A DNA stretch of 64,000 bases from Prosopocoilus inquinatus (GCA_036172665.1 CM069876.1:558001-622000); one strand, 5' to 3'. Positions 13,401-28,400 are shown, counted from the stretch's first letter. Numbers and translations are program-made. The notes: a model not told the origin generated them from the letters alone.

Positions 13401-16400
13401 TTTTTTTTTCCTTTTTTTTCTCACTGTTTCTATTACGTTCATTGATGCATTAGTAATGGATAAGTGTTCTTGTTGTAATCAATTAGCTGAGCTACACAAA
13501 ATTGTTAAATGCTCTATTTGTAACAAATCCTTTAAAATTTATTGTGTAGGATTGTCCACGGGTGAAGCTCGGAAAATTCACTCCAAATCAGGTTTAACTT
13601 GGACTTGTAAAAACTGTGAACTAATTGGTAATGATTTTAATGCTTTAAAAGCTGCTATTATTGTCCTGCAAGACGAAATCAAATTACTGAAAGCTAATGT
13701 TAACTTGCCTGTAGTTCCTCCCAGTAAAACCCTGTTAGATACAGAAAAGATTATTCAAGAAATTACTGATCGAGAGAGCCGTAAATGTAATATTATTATA
13801 TTTGGCTGTAAAGAATTAAATTGTAATTCGAATAAAGAACAAGTTGATCTTGATATTCCGGTAGTACGTGATTTACTCGAAATCGTGCAAGTTGATATAC
13901 CTGATTTAAAACCTATCAGATTAGGTAAATTTGATTCGTCGAACAAAAATCGTTGTCGTCCAATTAGAGTCAATTTCGGCTCCAATGTCTCTGTTGATAG
14001 TGCCTTGCGCAACTCCAAGCGTCTAAAAGCGAGTCCTAACTTCAAAAATATTTTTATATCAAGTGATAAGACTCCTATGCAACTTGAACTATATAAAAAT
14101 GCTAAAACTGAGTTAATGGAGCGGTTGAATAATGGTGAATCGAATCTGAAATTGAAATATATAAACAGTATTCCACATGTCGTTTCTTTAAACTAGCAGC
14201 GCCCAGCAGTAAAATGAACCCCACACTTAGCATTTACTATCAAAATGCTCATGGTCTCTGCACCAAAACACACTCTTTTTATACCAATGCTTGTGAAGTT
14301 TCGCATGACATTGTTGTCATAACTGAAACTTGGCTAAATAATTCTATTTCAAGCGCTGAACTCTTTCCTTCTAATTACGTTGTTGTTCGATCTGAAAGAA
14401 AGTTTGCTGCTACTGGACGCTCAGTTGGTGGCGGTGTTCTTATTGCCTTTACTGAAGGTATACAGTATAAACTTTTAAATACAGAAAATATAACAAGTAA
14501 CACTCCCTTAATTGATTTTGTTGTATGTGAATGTTCATTACTCTCAAGAAGTTTTTTTATTGCTGCGGTATATATTCCTCCAAATGTTTCTGCGTATGAT
14601 TTTGAAATATTCTTGGAATGCTTAGAAGAGTATTTTATTGAGAAGCCGGTTCTATTTGTGGGCGATTTCAATCTTCCACTATTCCTGCAGGTTGTTCCAA
14701 AACCAATTCGTTTCTATTAACATGCAATATTCTTGATCTTAAACAATTTAATAAAACCACAAACACTAATGGTAGGTTGCTGGACTTAGTTTTGGCCAGT
14801 TCTACTTTTTCTCTATCTGTTGATTTGGATGAACATCCTTTTGTACCTGTTGATCCATATCACCCTCCTTTGACAATAACAACTGATTTTTTCGTAAATT
14901 CTGAATCGATGGCTTTTCCGACGGCGACAAATCGCAGATATAATTTTCGTAAGGCAAATTATTTTCAGCTTTATCATGATCTCTTCAATGCAGATTGGAC
15001 ATTTGTTAATACTTGTACGGAAGTCAATGCTGCCCTGGATATGTTTTATTCAAAGTTATATGACATTTTCAACAAATCCATACGTAGTTTCTCAGCTGCT
15101 GGTTCAAAAAAAACCTATCCAGCTTGGTTTAATTCTGATATTATTTCTATGTTAAAGCTCAAAGATTACTACAGATGCCGATGGAAATCTACTAATAAAC
15201 CTATGTTCCTTGAAGAGTTTCGAAGACTAAGATCTATTTGCAAGACAAAAATTTCAGCAGCCTATAAATCTTATACGTCAAATATTGAAAAGTCGATCAA
15301 ATCTAATCCAAAACATTTGTTTAAATATCTGCACGACAAAAATCTCATTTTAATACTCCTCAATCTATTGTCGATGCCTTTGCAGAATTATTTTCCAGGA
15401 CGTTTCTCCCTAAATCTTCCTCCCCAGTACAAGATATATACACAAACCGGTTTTGCTCAGTTTTGCACGCAGTTACTGAAGAAGAATTAATAAAAATAAT
15501 GTCAAAATTTCCTCAAAATGTCACTGCTGGTCATGATATGGTTCCTAATTTTATAATTAGAGATTGTAGATATATTTTCTCAAAGCCCCTAGCTACTATT
15601 ATTAATTTGTCTATCAAAGCATCTGATTTCCCTGAAAAGTGGAAATATGCTCGTATTACCCCTGTTTTTAAGAAAGGCGAATCCTGTGAGCTTAAAAATT
15701 ATAGGCCTATATCTATTTTATCTAACTTTGTCTATGAAGGTCTATGAAAATGTTATTTATACTTATATTTATTCTTGTGTTTGCCCCTATATGTCACCTA
15801 ACCAGCACGGTTTCTTGCCAGGAAGGTCAACAGTCACAAATCTTGCTTCGATTACGCAATTTATCAGTGAAGAACTGGATGATCAGAAACAAGTGGACGT
15901 TGTTTACACTGATTTTTCTAGCGCTTTTGACCGAATTGATCATGGTATATTATTAGATAAATTAAGTTCTTTTGGATTCAGTGTAAACTTTTTGTGTCTT
16001 ATTAAGTCTTATCTTACCAATAGAATTAATTATGTTTGTTACAATGGGTTTCACTCTTATGATTTTGTATCAACGTCAGGCGTGCCTCAGGGGTCAAATT
16101 TAGGTCCTCTTCTTTTTTTAATTTTCATTGATGATCTTCTGTCTTCTTTCTCTTGCCATGTTCTTGCATATGCCGATGATTTAAAAATCTATTCATCTGT
16201 CTCCAGCTGTTTGGATGTATTTAAACTTCAGTCAGACATTGATATACTTGTTCGTTGGTGTGATGGTAATAAGTTGAAACTAAATGTTAATAAATGTCAC
16301 ATACTTACTTTTAGTAGAAAAACGCTTGGAATCGATTCAGTTTATGAAATAAATGGTCAGCCGTTAACCAAAACTAACACTTTTAAGGACCTTGGTGTCT

Positions 16401-19400
16401 TGTTTGATTCCCGATTAAGTTTCTCGCAACATATCGAAGCTGTTGCCCTATCTGCGTCCAGAACTCTAGGCTTCTTAATTAGATCTGTTAGACCTTTTAA
16501 TGATACAGCACTGTTAAAAACCTTATTTTTTGCATTCATTGCTAGTAAGCTTGAATATGCTTCGATGATCTGGGCTCCTTACTATGCTAATGCTCGGCAA
16601 CGGATTGAAAAAATTTTACGACGATTTCTAAAATTTCTTTCATTTCGATGTGACGGTATTTACCCAGGGAGGGATATTCCCAATGATATGCTGCTTTTCA
16701 GACATAATATGCAGTCTTTTGAGCGGCGCAGAGGTGTTCATGCTTCACGTTTTTTATGGAAACTGATTGACGGACGCATTGATTGCTCTCAATTGCTCGC
16801 AAAAGTCAACTTCCATGTTCCACGCATTTCAAGCAGATCAGCTCCTACTTTTTCGGGTCCAACACCAAGGACGAATATGTTATGCAAGGCTCCAATCACG
16901 TACATGTGTGCTGCAGCTGAGGAGATCTATGTTGATATATTTTTCAATTTGCCAAATTCAAATTAATTTAATTATTTCTGTTTTTCTTTTGTTTAATTGT
17001 TTCAATAGCAGCTTTACAAATTTGATTTTGTAGTTATACTTGTATTTACGTACTTATATATGTTTAAGTTTGCTCTATAATGGGATTTTTATCTATTGGG
17101 CAAATAAACTATTATTATTATTATTATATTATTAGGCACACGGTAATTTCTAACAAAGTAATTACTTCGTTTTGTCTTGAAAGTATCGATATTATGCCAA
17201 AAGATATACAGGTACTAATATTAAAGTATGTATATTAGTTACTTTTTTCTAATCAAAAATTGTCGAACTGTCAACTATCTCTTCTGCACGTTTGACAAAA
17301 TTTATCAATAATTAATTAATAATACAATACTAATAGTAGTTAATAGTCCATATTTTGTTATAAAATATTCTTGTAGTATGGAAAGCTTAAATCTCTTGTT
17401 AGGTGAGCGATATTCAATGATGTCGATATGACAAACGGATATCTTATGCTGCAGCTGCACTAAAACATGATGTTTTTTGAGTCAGGTCGCAATGGCGCTA
17501 CTTGTTTAAGAACAAAAATTAGTATTTAAAGCGTTTTCCGCTGGCTGCACCGGTCTGCACTGAGGGTATCTCCATCTCGTTTTATTACATAAAGCTGAAC
17601 TAAGATGGAAATACACTCAGTGCACACTAGTGCAGTCAGTTGAAAACGCTATAAAAGTTTGTTTATCCTGCACTTGTACACAGTATTTTTTTCTGTTGTT
17701 AATGTATAAGGTTAGAACAAGACGCAAATACCTTAGTGTACACTAGCGCAGGATAACAAGCAGACATAATATTGCTTATCTACCAAATCTCATTTCTCAA
17801 ATCTAATCTTAGGTCTGTTTGTTGTCCTTCACTAATGGCACTCATAGTATATGCTTCTCGTATTAATATATGAGGGTAGAACAAGACACAAATACTTTGG
17901 TGTACACTAGTGCAGGATAATAAATAACCTTCTTATGGTTAATAGTGTCACGCCTCCTGTCAATTGTCGAGTAAGGTGTCTTCGTTTTATTCACGTTATT
18001 TATTGGTTTCATATAAAAATAATTTCATTTCAGGATTCATTTACGATGTTATTGACTTTATGTTGCATTACAAAATGATATTTTGTGTTTACATTGAAGC
18101 AGAAAACATTTATGATTGAATATTAATTTTCGTAACGGTTCTATTATGTATTAGTTTTAAAAATAAGGTGTAACTCATTCTTGTTTCATGGTAAACTATG
18201 TAAAATTGATAGTAACATTTATAATATTTTTCCCCGCGCACATAACTTCAACCGGGAACTTGCCACTTGTTTTTACTATTGTTATAAACTCTAAACAAAA
18301 CTTTATTGTCTTTCTCAAAACTTCTAACTTCTTGACGTTATGTACGTTTCTTTTGTATTTCTTCATTGAGTCCTGATTTGGTAAGATCGAGTCTACTTCT
18401 GATTGTCCTTTTAAACATGAGTTCAGCAGGACTTACTCCCGTTGTTGCATGTGGAGTTTTCCTATACTGTAATAAAAATCTCGCCAATTTTAATTTCAAA
18501 TCTCCTGGTTCCTCTATCATTGCTCGAAGGCTTCTTTTTACAGTTTGAACATATCATTCAGATAGGGGGCGGTAATCTTGTGTACACCGTTCGATTTTAA
18601 AAATCTTCAAATTCTTTTGATTTGAAATTAGAACCATTATCGGTGACAATAATTTGTGCCGATTGATTGAGCTGGAATAACTTCAATTCATTTCGTGAAA
18701 GAATCTATTACTATGAGTAAAACTGTTTTCATAAATGGTCCAGCATAATCGATGTGCACCCTCTGCCAAGGTGAAGATGCAAAATCCCAAGGGTGTATTA
18801 TTTTAGGAGGATTGTTTTTTATTTTTCAACAGCCGACACAGCTTTTAGCCACGTCTTCGATGTCTTTATCAATATTTTTTCACCAAACGTAACTCCGTGC
18901 TAATGATTTCATCCTAACAATTCCTGTATGAGCAGTATGTAGTTCTTGAAGCATTTGTCGTCGAAAAACTCCTGGAATTACTACTCGAATACCTCGGAAA
19001 AGACAGCCATCTTGAATTGTAAATTCTGTAAGGTTTCAGCCACCGGGTAAATTTTCTTTGCCTTGTTACAATGCTAAGTACATTTCACATAAAATCTGGA
19101 TACTTTAATGTTTCTTTCTTGATATCCTTCTGTGTGACTGGTAAAAATTCTAACTGTTTCAATTGAAATATTTCATCTTCAAGAAGATTATCTTCATCAC
19201 TTCTGTTTGATTGAATTGGTTGCCTCGATAAAATCTACGTTGGCGTGATCATTAGTTTTACGATATTGAATTTCATAATTAAATCCAGGTAGAAAATTCG
19301 CATAATGTAGTAATCGTATCGCTGAAGTTGCTGGCAAATTCTTCTGTGGATGAAATATTGCAGTAAGAGGTTTATTATCCGCAACCAGATTAAATTTCCG

Positions 19401-22400
19401 TCTATAACAATACTGATAAAACTTTCTTAAGCCCCATATTACTGCAGTACCTTCTCTATCGATCTGACCGTAATTTTTTTCAGATTTTGTTAATGCTCTC
19501 GAAGCAAATGCAATTGGCTTTTCAAACTTATTTTCATTCAAAAACAGACATGCTTTTCTTTGAACCTCTCTATTTTTAAAACTTGTTTGATTGAATTATG
19601 GTTATTTACAAATGAACTGTCAATCAAAAATTCAAGTGAGGTGTTTTGTTGCAACAACTACGAAATTTAGGTCCAAACTATTCGAAACACGATTCAAACT
19701 TTTAAGCGAAACAAGCACCTATTACGTTGACTGCTGGAAAAGTTTCTGGAAACGGTATGAAAAACCTTTGACGTCAATACACTTTTGCATACGCTCGAAC
19801 CAATTTCTAAAGCACGTTTTCCACTCTAAAGATAGTGCCTGAGAAACCAGTGTCTGGAATGTTTCAACCGCTGCTTTAGCCGACGAAAATCGTTCACCAC
19901 GCATTTTATTTTTGATATTTGGGAACAAAAATAAATCTTTAGGTGAAAAATCAGGTGAATATGGACAATGAGTAATTAATTCAACTTTTTTGTTGGACAA
20001 GAAATCAACTGTTTGACGGGCTGAGTGAGAGCTGGCGTTGTCATGATGGAGAATAATTCGTCGATTTCGATTGTTTCTTCTTATTTGCTCGATGACTTCC
20101 GGCAAACAAATTGTAGTATACCAATCAGCATTCACGGTTTCTCGATCCTCTAAAGCCACGGTTGCTACATGTCCAGTTAAATCAAAGAAACAAGCAATCA
20201 TTTGCTTCGCGGCACTGCGTGAACGGACTACTTTTGTTGGTTTTGGTTCATTTTGAAATACCCAGACGGTAGATTGTTGTTTACTTTCGTACGAATAGAT
20301 CCACGTTTCGTCACCAGTAACGATGTTATAAACTAAATTTGAACGATCTCCATTGAATTTCTTGAGCATTTCTTCGCACCATTTGACAAGACCCTACTTT
20401 TGCGCTTCTGTTAACTTGTGTGGGATCAAACGATTGCAAAGCTTTCGTACGTTCAAATGATCATGCAAAATCTGGTGTATTGCTTTCATGTCAATGCGTA
20501 AGGATGCGTGAATCTCACGGTATGTCACATGTCGATCTCGCTCAAGCATTTCACGCACAGCATCTACATTAATGGCAACAAAAGATGTTGATGGACGACC
20601 TTCACGAAATTCGTCACTGAGAGAGGTACGTCCACGCTGGAAATGGGCAAACCAATTATAAACATTGCTCTTTGATGGTGCTTCATCTTCAAAAGCCAAA
20701 TGAAGCCGATCGAGGCATTGTTTCGGCGTTAGACCACTTTTGAAATCGTAAAAAATCATGGCACGAAAATTTTCACGCGAGATTTCCATGTTTACACAAA
20801 ATTACTTTTTCTCAAATGCTGTACAAACAAAACTAGTTCACTTGAATAGGAACTGTCAATAGAATTATAAGCGAAAAACGTCAAATTTTCAAATGTGACA
20901 ATTGATAAACGCTAACTATTCTAGACCTACTAGATTCCAGAATATTTTCTAGCAGCCTACGTATGCGACCGTCAAAATATGTTTACTGTCACATATCAGA
21001 TCATGGTAACCGTAGTAACACCGAATCCTGGGTGCACCGTTGCCTATTTTACTTCTAAAATAATGCTGAAATTTCCAAAGACTTTTTCTGCTTTGTTACT
21101 TGATATTAATAATATTCATTAACAGGGAAAATTTTATCGGCGTATATCTATAGCGGATGGAAAGTTTCAAACCCGAACATGGCAAAGTTCCATTGAGAAC
21201 TACGTTTCTATAGATTACTGCTCGCCATTTAAAGATACAAAAATAGTAATGGTATTAAATGAAAGATAAAATTAAGGCGAATGTTATCGTGTTAAAATTA
21301 TTCCCATTTTGTTAATACTTTTGAAATAGAAATTAAATTTTTAAATTTCAAATGAAAAGTGTAGTCGCCTTAGTATGTCAGATTTGAAGTTTGCAATTCA
21401 ATAACCAGAATTTTGTACAATATGCTTCTTATTCAAAATAAAATTCCATTTATCTGTGTAGCATACTGACGATGAAAAACTGTTAGGATTCATTTCTTTG
21501 CTCCTGCATTGCTTCACAAAATACTTTCCTATTATTCTTGCTAATTTCAATACAATGTTGATGGCAACTGGATTTGTGGATTTGTTTTTTTTAATATTCT
21601 TTACAGTTGTGTGTTACTTATTTTTGAACAATGTGAAACTTATTTAATTCTTAGTGCAACTGAATTTAAAACTGATTTAGTATCGACATGTGTCGGTATT
21701 GATTGCCCATGGCATCATTTCAAGTTTATTGATATTATCAGAAACAACAGTATTTTTGTATGCAATGACGTAGAATACAATTATCATTCTAATAAAGAAA
21801 GAATTGTTGTACCTTCAACGACAAGAGTACCTAACTATTATTTGCTCTATACAATAATTCATAATGCTTTTTGACCGACGTATAAATTATTTTCCATTAA
21901 TTGAAACATCTGAAAGTTTCAAACCTAAATTTTATTTATGTTCCGAAAGTATTAATATTTAGGAATAATTTTAACACTATAATATTGTCCATAATTTTCT
22001 CTTTTCTTTAATACCATACCACAGAAACATAGTTTTCAATACAAGTTTGTTATGTTCAAGTTTGAAACTTTCCACCCGGTATGTATATATGTATATATAT
22101 CTTTCAATAATAAAACATTGAAGTTATACTATCTTACTAATGGCAAACCAACATCAATTTCCAATTTTTGAGGGCCCACATCCACGTAAAGAATGCTACT
22201 AGAATTTTATTTTAGTTTTTGAAAACAAATAAATGAGTCTAAAGACCACCTAAGTGATAGTGCGGTCCTTTTATTTTTTTATAATTTTAAGAGGTTCTGA
22301 TTTGGCGGAGGAGCTTGTCAATGGCACTCAAATTTTAAAGACAAAATAGTTGAATAAAAATATTCTTTGACTTACCTGGGTTAAAAATGTAAATATCCAT

Positions 22401-25400
22401 AGATGTGGTAGTACATAAAACTTGAGGAATATTTTTCTGAGTGAAATTCGTGGTTTTCGGAAAATGGATCCACGTCTTTCTCAATAACAATTCTATCACA
22501 CACACGTACCAAGTCTCAACATGTGTGCTTGCACCCTTTCCAAGTATTTATAGCTTCTATTATTAGTTATTATGTTGGTAATACGCACTGCAGTGAATGA
22601 AAAGTAAATACGCGTATCTAGTGTGTAGAAGTCGAATCGCACGTGTCGACACAGGCACTAAAGTCCTGAATTCAGTGGAGGTCCGGGAATATCTCCCGGC
22701 TTTCCTGTCCCCACCCATCCTCCTCAGAGGATGGTTCGCGAATAGGTTATTGATTCGGAATTGCTGCGTGGAGCTTAAAGCTCTTTACAATTGCTGTAAT
22801 TGTGGGGATCGAGTTTGCATCGCCCGCCGCCGTCTATTAATAGAACGTTGTTATTATTTAGGTTAATGCGGAGGTTCCCTGTTTACTTATCATTAGACGG
22901 GTAATTGGTTTGTAGTAATTGTACTCTATCAGCATCTGCTAATGGTATTGTTAATATGGTGTAATACTGAAAGCTCATTTTGATATATGTTATTGTTTAT
23001 TTGAGGAAACAAACGAGTCACATTAATTTACTGTAAACAGCTATTATGTTCAGTAGTAGCTCTTGCTTCAATAAATTTAATAAGAAAAAGAGGAAAAGAA
23101 CTTAACTTCGTTTAGTTCATTTAAATAAAAACATTTTTTAAATCTCTGTGTTGATGCTACAAACCTTTTCACTTCAATTTCTATTTCCGAAACTATTGTA
23201 AACTTTTTCACAAATAACCCATTGTTAGCCCATCAACAATGGGTTGTGGGTTATCCCCCTTTAGCAAATTTTTTTACGATGGTTCATGAAAATATTAAAT
23301 TTACTTTTAATTTTTTAAAAAAATTTTGTGCAAATGTGATGTGATGAACAGATAAAATAGCGACATCTTACTATCGCTTTTTGTCCTAACATTGCAGTAG
23401 GATAGACAAATTGAAGCGGGATTTGCTCCTAATAAGTCCCCCATGCACGGCCGCCTTGCATGGGGGACTTATTAGGAACAAATTCCGCTTCAATTTGTCT
23501 ATCCTACTGCAATGTCAGGTCAAAAAGCGATAGTAAGATGTCGCTATTTTATCTGTTCATCACTTTTTTTTTTTTAGATATGACAACAAAAATAATTTAA
23601 ATATAAAATTTATCGCAAATCTACACACACTTACATTATAAATAACTTTAACTCATAAATACTGACAAACTGGCTTCAATTTGTCAATCCTATTGCAATG
23701 TTAGGTTAAATAACGATTGTAGGATGTCGCTGTTTAAGTTATTAATTACTATTATATCGCATTCGCGAATATTTTTGGTCAAGTCGTTTCGGCTTGCAAT
23801 GGAACTCTCGAGCTACGCTTCTGCAGATGAAGCCCCAAATAGGACCGAAACAGTTGTACAGAGGCTGCTCGAGGAATTCACTGCAATCAAGAACGATTTG
23901 GAACAAAATTTTGTAAAATGTAATATCAAATATCGAAACAAATAGCCATTTACACTTTGCTTACATTTTTTAGAGTTTCTTTATTTTTAATAAATAATTA
24001 TTTTAAGTATTTATTAAAAATATTTAATAAGTATTTTAAGAAATCCGGTGTTATCGATCAAGTCATACCAAAATGCAGGACAATATACGTTTAAAACTAT
24101 TTTGCCCGTATTGATTTTGCGCCCACGAATATTAATTTCATAACATTACATAATAATAATGTTTCATCATTTGTTTGCTCAAACTTCAATGATAAAGCCC
24201 CGTGTCAATACATTTAAAGCACGCGTGTCTCTGCACGATCTGCCAATCAAGAAGCACATTCTATTATTATTGCGGTTCTCCGCTAAACCCGTTAAGCATC
24301 AGTTGTTTTCTTTATTAATAATTTATTTAATTTGCAGCATTAGAGTTAATACCAACTGATTGGTACGTATCAGGAAAGCGTCAACAATATTCGCAAATAT
24401 TCGAATGAATGGTGAAAAGCTCTGGAAATAGAAGTCGGAATAATAATTGTTTACTTAAGTAATTATTTTTAATTAATATTTGAATTTACAGGTCGTTTAG
24501 AGACGTACGTTTTGAATTTATACAAGGAGTTATTATACTTTAGTCATTAATTAACAGCGTTTATTTTCCATCAAACAAAGGATTTATTCTTCAAATCTCA
24601 ATAGTAAAGTGTGTAAAGTCGAAAATTTCACATAGTCTGTAGTCATTGCAATGAAAGATAGAAGGTGGAACACTCGAATTATAAAAATCTTAAAAAAGAT
24701 TCGAGATTCGAAAAGTCAAATCTTCCTGGTTTTTCACCATTTGAACTTTTTTGTGCACTATGTTGATAAAACGGAAATTAACCTGAAGACCCAAGGAAAA
24801 ACTTTTAGTTAACTTTCATTAAACATCAGATGTGTTCCTTTTATTGCAAAACTCAGAGATATTCAGCAGCTCAGTAACTTTGGAAATGTGTATGTATTCG
24901 GCATAGTCCTCAAAACTTCCTCTTTATAATTTTCGTCATTTACCTTTTTCATATTAAATCCGAAGTCCTTCATTACTCTAGCAAGACATTTTTTCAACAG
25001 ATATATCTTCATTTAAATTATATTTTCGCTCACTGCAGAAACTCTCAAATTGCTTCCATGCTGAGGTCTTCGTTTTTTTACGTATTCAGGGGAATCAAAT
25101 TCTCAATATTTTTGTCGATTTCATTTACAGAACTGCTTTCGAATTTGATTATAGTTATTTAAAAAAAAAAATACTTGACATTCAGGGCTATTCTGTAACA
25201 TTGACATGCATAACTTAAATGAGTACTTCTCAAACCCTATGGTTACATCCAATACGAATTATGACGATACTATTCGGTCTTACATTAACAACTCGGAAAA
25301 GTTAGAAAATAACTTTTCTTTTCATCCCGTAACTGAAAACGTTATATCGGACCTACTTCTTAAGTTTTCTAGTAAAGCCTGTGGCACTGATAATTTGAAT

Positions 25401-28400
25401 ATTGACTTGATACATTTTAGTTGTCCGTTTCTTTTACCTATTTATACGCATCTCATTATTTTTTGTGTTATTCATGGGTTGTTTCCTGATTGCTGGAAAG
25501 AGGCTAGAGTCCTGCCTCTACCAAAAATCAGTAATCCGCAATCCCTGAGTGACGTCCGTCCCATCAGCATCTTGCCTGTTTTGTCTAAGATCTTGGAAAA
25601 AATTATAGATACACAACTTCGACAATATCTTGAAACTCATAACATACTGCCTGAAACTCAGTCAGGGTTTCGACCGCATTGTAGTTGTGCAAGTGCTTTA
25701 ACAGCAATCACAGATGACATTGTTGCAGCCATTGACAGTAATAAATTTGTAATACTAGTTTTACTCGATTACTCCAAGGCATTCGACCGCATTAATCACG
25801 ATATTCTCTTTTCTATACTAAAATTTTATGGGTTGGGTGATATGGCCTTAAATTTTTTCCGTAATTACTTACTGGACAGGTCCCAGAGGGTCTACTGTCA
25901 CGGTCAAGTTTCTAACCCCTTGCGAGTCACTCGAGGTGTACCACAGGGCTCTATCCTCGGTCCTCTTTTATACTGCTTATACTCATCTCGATTGTGTAAA
26001 GTAATTAAACATTGCAAATATCATCTTTATGCAGATGATTTGCAACTTTATTATATTTTTGATAACGATCAAGTTAACTCTGCATGCGCTTTAGTTACGG
26101 AGGATCTTAACTGCCTAGCTGAAGTTTCAGTGCAACATGCTCTTCAACTTAATGCGGAAAAAACCTCAGTTATGTTATTTGGAAGAAAAGGTATTCGAGC
26201 TGATGTGGCGAGCGTCGTGGACTTGCGTATTGCTGACATGGCACTGCCGATTTCTGAGTGCTGTAAAAATTTGGGTCTGTACATGGATTCTGAGCTTAAG
26301 TTCACTAAACATGTCACTAATCTCATACGCAGGGCTTACGCCAATTTAAAACTAATTTTCGTTAACAGGCACATATTATCACGTAAAGTCAAATGCATGT
26401 TATGCGATTCTTTGGTTCTGTCGCATTTTAATTTTTGCGACACAGTCTATGGTCCATTCTTGAGCTGTTTCGATGCTGCGAGAATCCAGAAAGTCCAAAA
26501 CAGTTGTATGAGATTGATCTGTGGTGTTAAGCGTAGAGAACATATTTCTCATAAACTTATTGAGCTGGGCTGGTTAAGTATGCAAAATAGGAGGTATTTA
26601 CACTGCGCACAGTTTTATCATAAGATCTTAACATTTAGGTGCCCTCCTTATTTATACAATCGGATTAGATTCCGTACGGATGTTCACAACATCAACATTA
26701 GAAATCGCGGTCTTTTGTCAATACCCAGTCACCGACTGCAATTCTTTAAGCGTTGTTTTAGATACAAAATAGTTGATGTTGTGAACCACCTGCCAAGAGG
26801 ATTTCTTCAGCTGTCTCCTTCATTATTCAAGAAGAAACTTAAATTAAGATTGCTCAGTTATTAACTACTGTTGTCAATTATGGAACTTATTTTTTTTCCT
26901 TTCTTTCTTTTCCTTCCTTTTGTTTTCTCTTTTTTTTTCTCTTTTACCTTTTCTCTTCTTCTTTTCTTTTCTTCTACATTCTCATTTTTTTTGTTCTTCT
27001 TAGAATAAATTATTTTTTGATTATTTTTGTATCCACGCCCCGATATTAGCGTATTATCAGCCTTACTTGTGCGTCTTGTTTTTTTTTTCTTTTCTTTTTT
27101 TTAAGGTCTTGGTGGTAGATCAGGGATCTGACTTTTGTCAGCTCGTCTGAACCTTGACCTTTTAAGCATGGGAATTTATTTGTTACAATTATTGAATGTC
27201 TGTGTTATAATTTATGCTTAATAAACTCTATTATTATTATTATTATTATTATTATATCAATTGATATGGTCTTCAATAATTGAAGATTTCATAACAATTC
27301 AAATGGGTTGCCAAAGTCACTTAATACATAGCAATAATTGAGACATATCAAGACCATATCAATGGTCTTTCAAGAGATCCACGTGAGCCGAATCCGAAAA
27401 TGTTGGAATCCGGCTCATGGCTCACGATTACCGCAGGATTCGCGGGTCGATCAAAAGATTGACCCGCGATTGATTGAAACATTGTTACGTTACGTTGGGT
27501 GCCAAAAATTGTTACACGTTGGGATTCAACTTGCAGCATAAAATAAATAAACAACCGTAACATGTGTACGTAGAGCGAGGCAGGGTAGTTCTCACCTGCG
27601 TACACGGGATTTGGAATAGTTGATTTGTTGTCGTCACCAAGGGACATAGCTTGATACAAAAGGCAGCTTTTTATAGTCGGAGAGGGCGTGGAGTAAAAGA
27701 GGAAATCCACAAAAAACAGTATATTTGACAATAATTATCCTGGAGGTGCCAACTGGAGGATACAAACCACGGTATCGACTATAACTCCAACCCAAACTTA
27801 ACTCCAGTTTTAAAAAGGCGGAGTGTGTCCAAGACAACGATTCAATGACAGAATAAAAACAATTTACGGCAAATAGCAACAAATAAAACGTTAACTTTAC
27901 AGTTTGGTTTAAAGCATTTCATCAATTGACGTTAAATATTTCAAAACACAAAGTGGTTTGTACGTTCGGAAATTTCCTGTCGTCTCACAATAACACATGT
28001 AACAAAAAAATCTAGTAATTGAATTGGCTCAAACGTTAACAAAAGCAGTAAAGTTACCATTGACAATTGTTATCGAGCAAAAATTAATTAGTGATTTTAT
28101 TAAAAAAAGAATAGTATTGATTGAATTAAATTGTCTGACGCAAGGGTGAGACATAAACTAGGCAACCAAAGTTGCACGCAAGATGAAAGGACAAAAAAGG
28201 TATCCTGCAAGACGAGTTCGGAAGTATGTTGCAACGATCAACGGAAGTGACGAAGAAAAAGGTGTAAACGGTTATCTTATACGATTATAGTGGAAAGGTC
28301 GGGCCTTAAAATAAAGAAAGAAAACATACTGGGTGATTCAAAATAAGTGTCCGACTCGTAAACTACAGGTAGTACAAAAAGAAAACAAAAAGTCTGAATG

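Larger units (their letters stand above)
13075..17134 (+). mobile_element. non-LTR retrotransposon, two ORFs, (TTA)n tail
   Basis: A near full-length LINE of the CR1/jockey group. The order is 5' leader, ORF1 with PHD-type zinc finger, ORF2 with endonuclease and reverse transcriptase, and a 3' end AAATAAACTATTATTATTAT. The 5' border is approximate and no target duplication was confirmed. ORF2 is frameshifted, so this copy is dead. It is antisense to the cyclase gene. Confidence 0.85.
17135..18337. other. intron sequence with small foldbacks, no gene
   Basis: Apart from the foldback repeats at 17525-17655 and 17657-17921, nothing was recognised. Confidence 0.4.

Noticed and set aside
22365..22390. 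U1 snRNA start (CTTACCTGG)
   Set aside because: Only about ten bases match; the following U1 sequence is absent. It is better read as a minus-strand splice donor.
22373..22560. Coding alternative first exon of the cyclase on the minus strand
   Set aside because: The open stretch ends in phase 1 while cyclase exon 2 starts in phase 0, and the peptide has no family signature.
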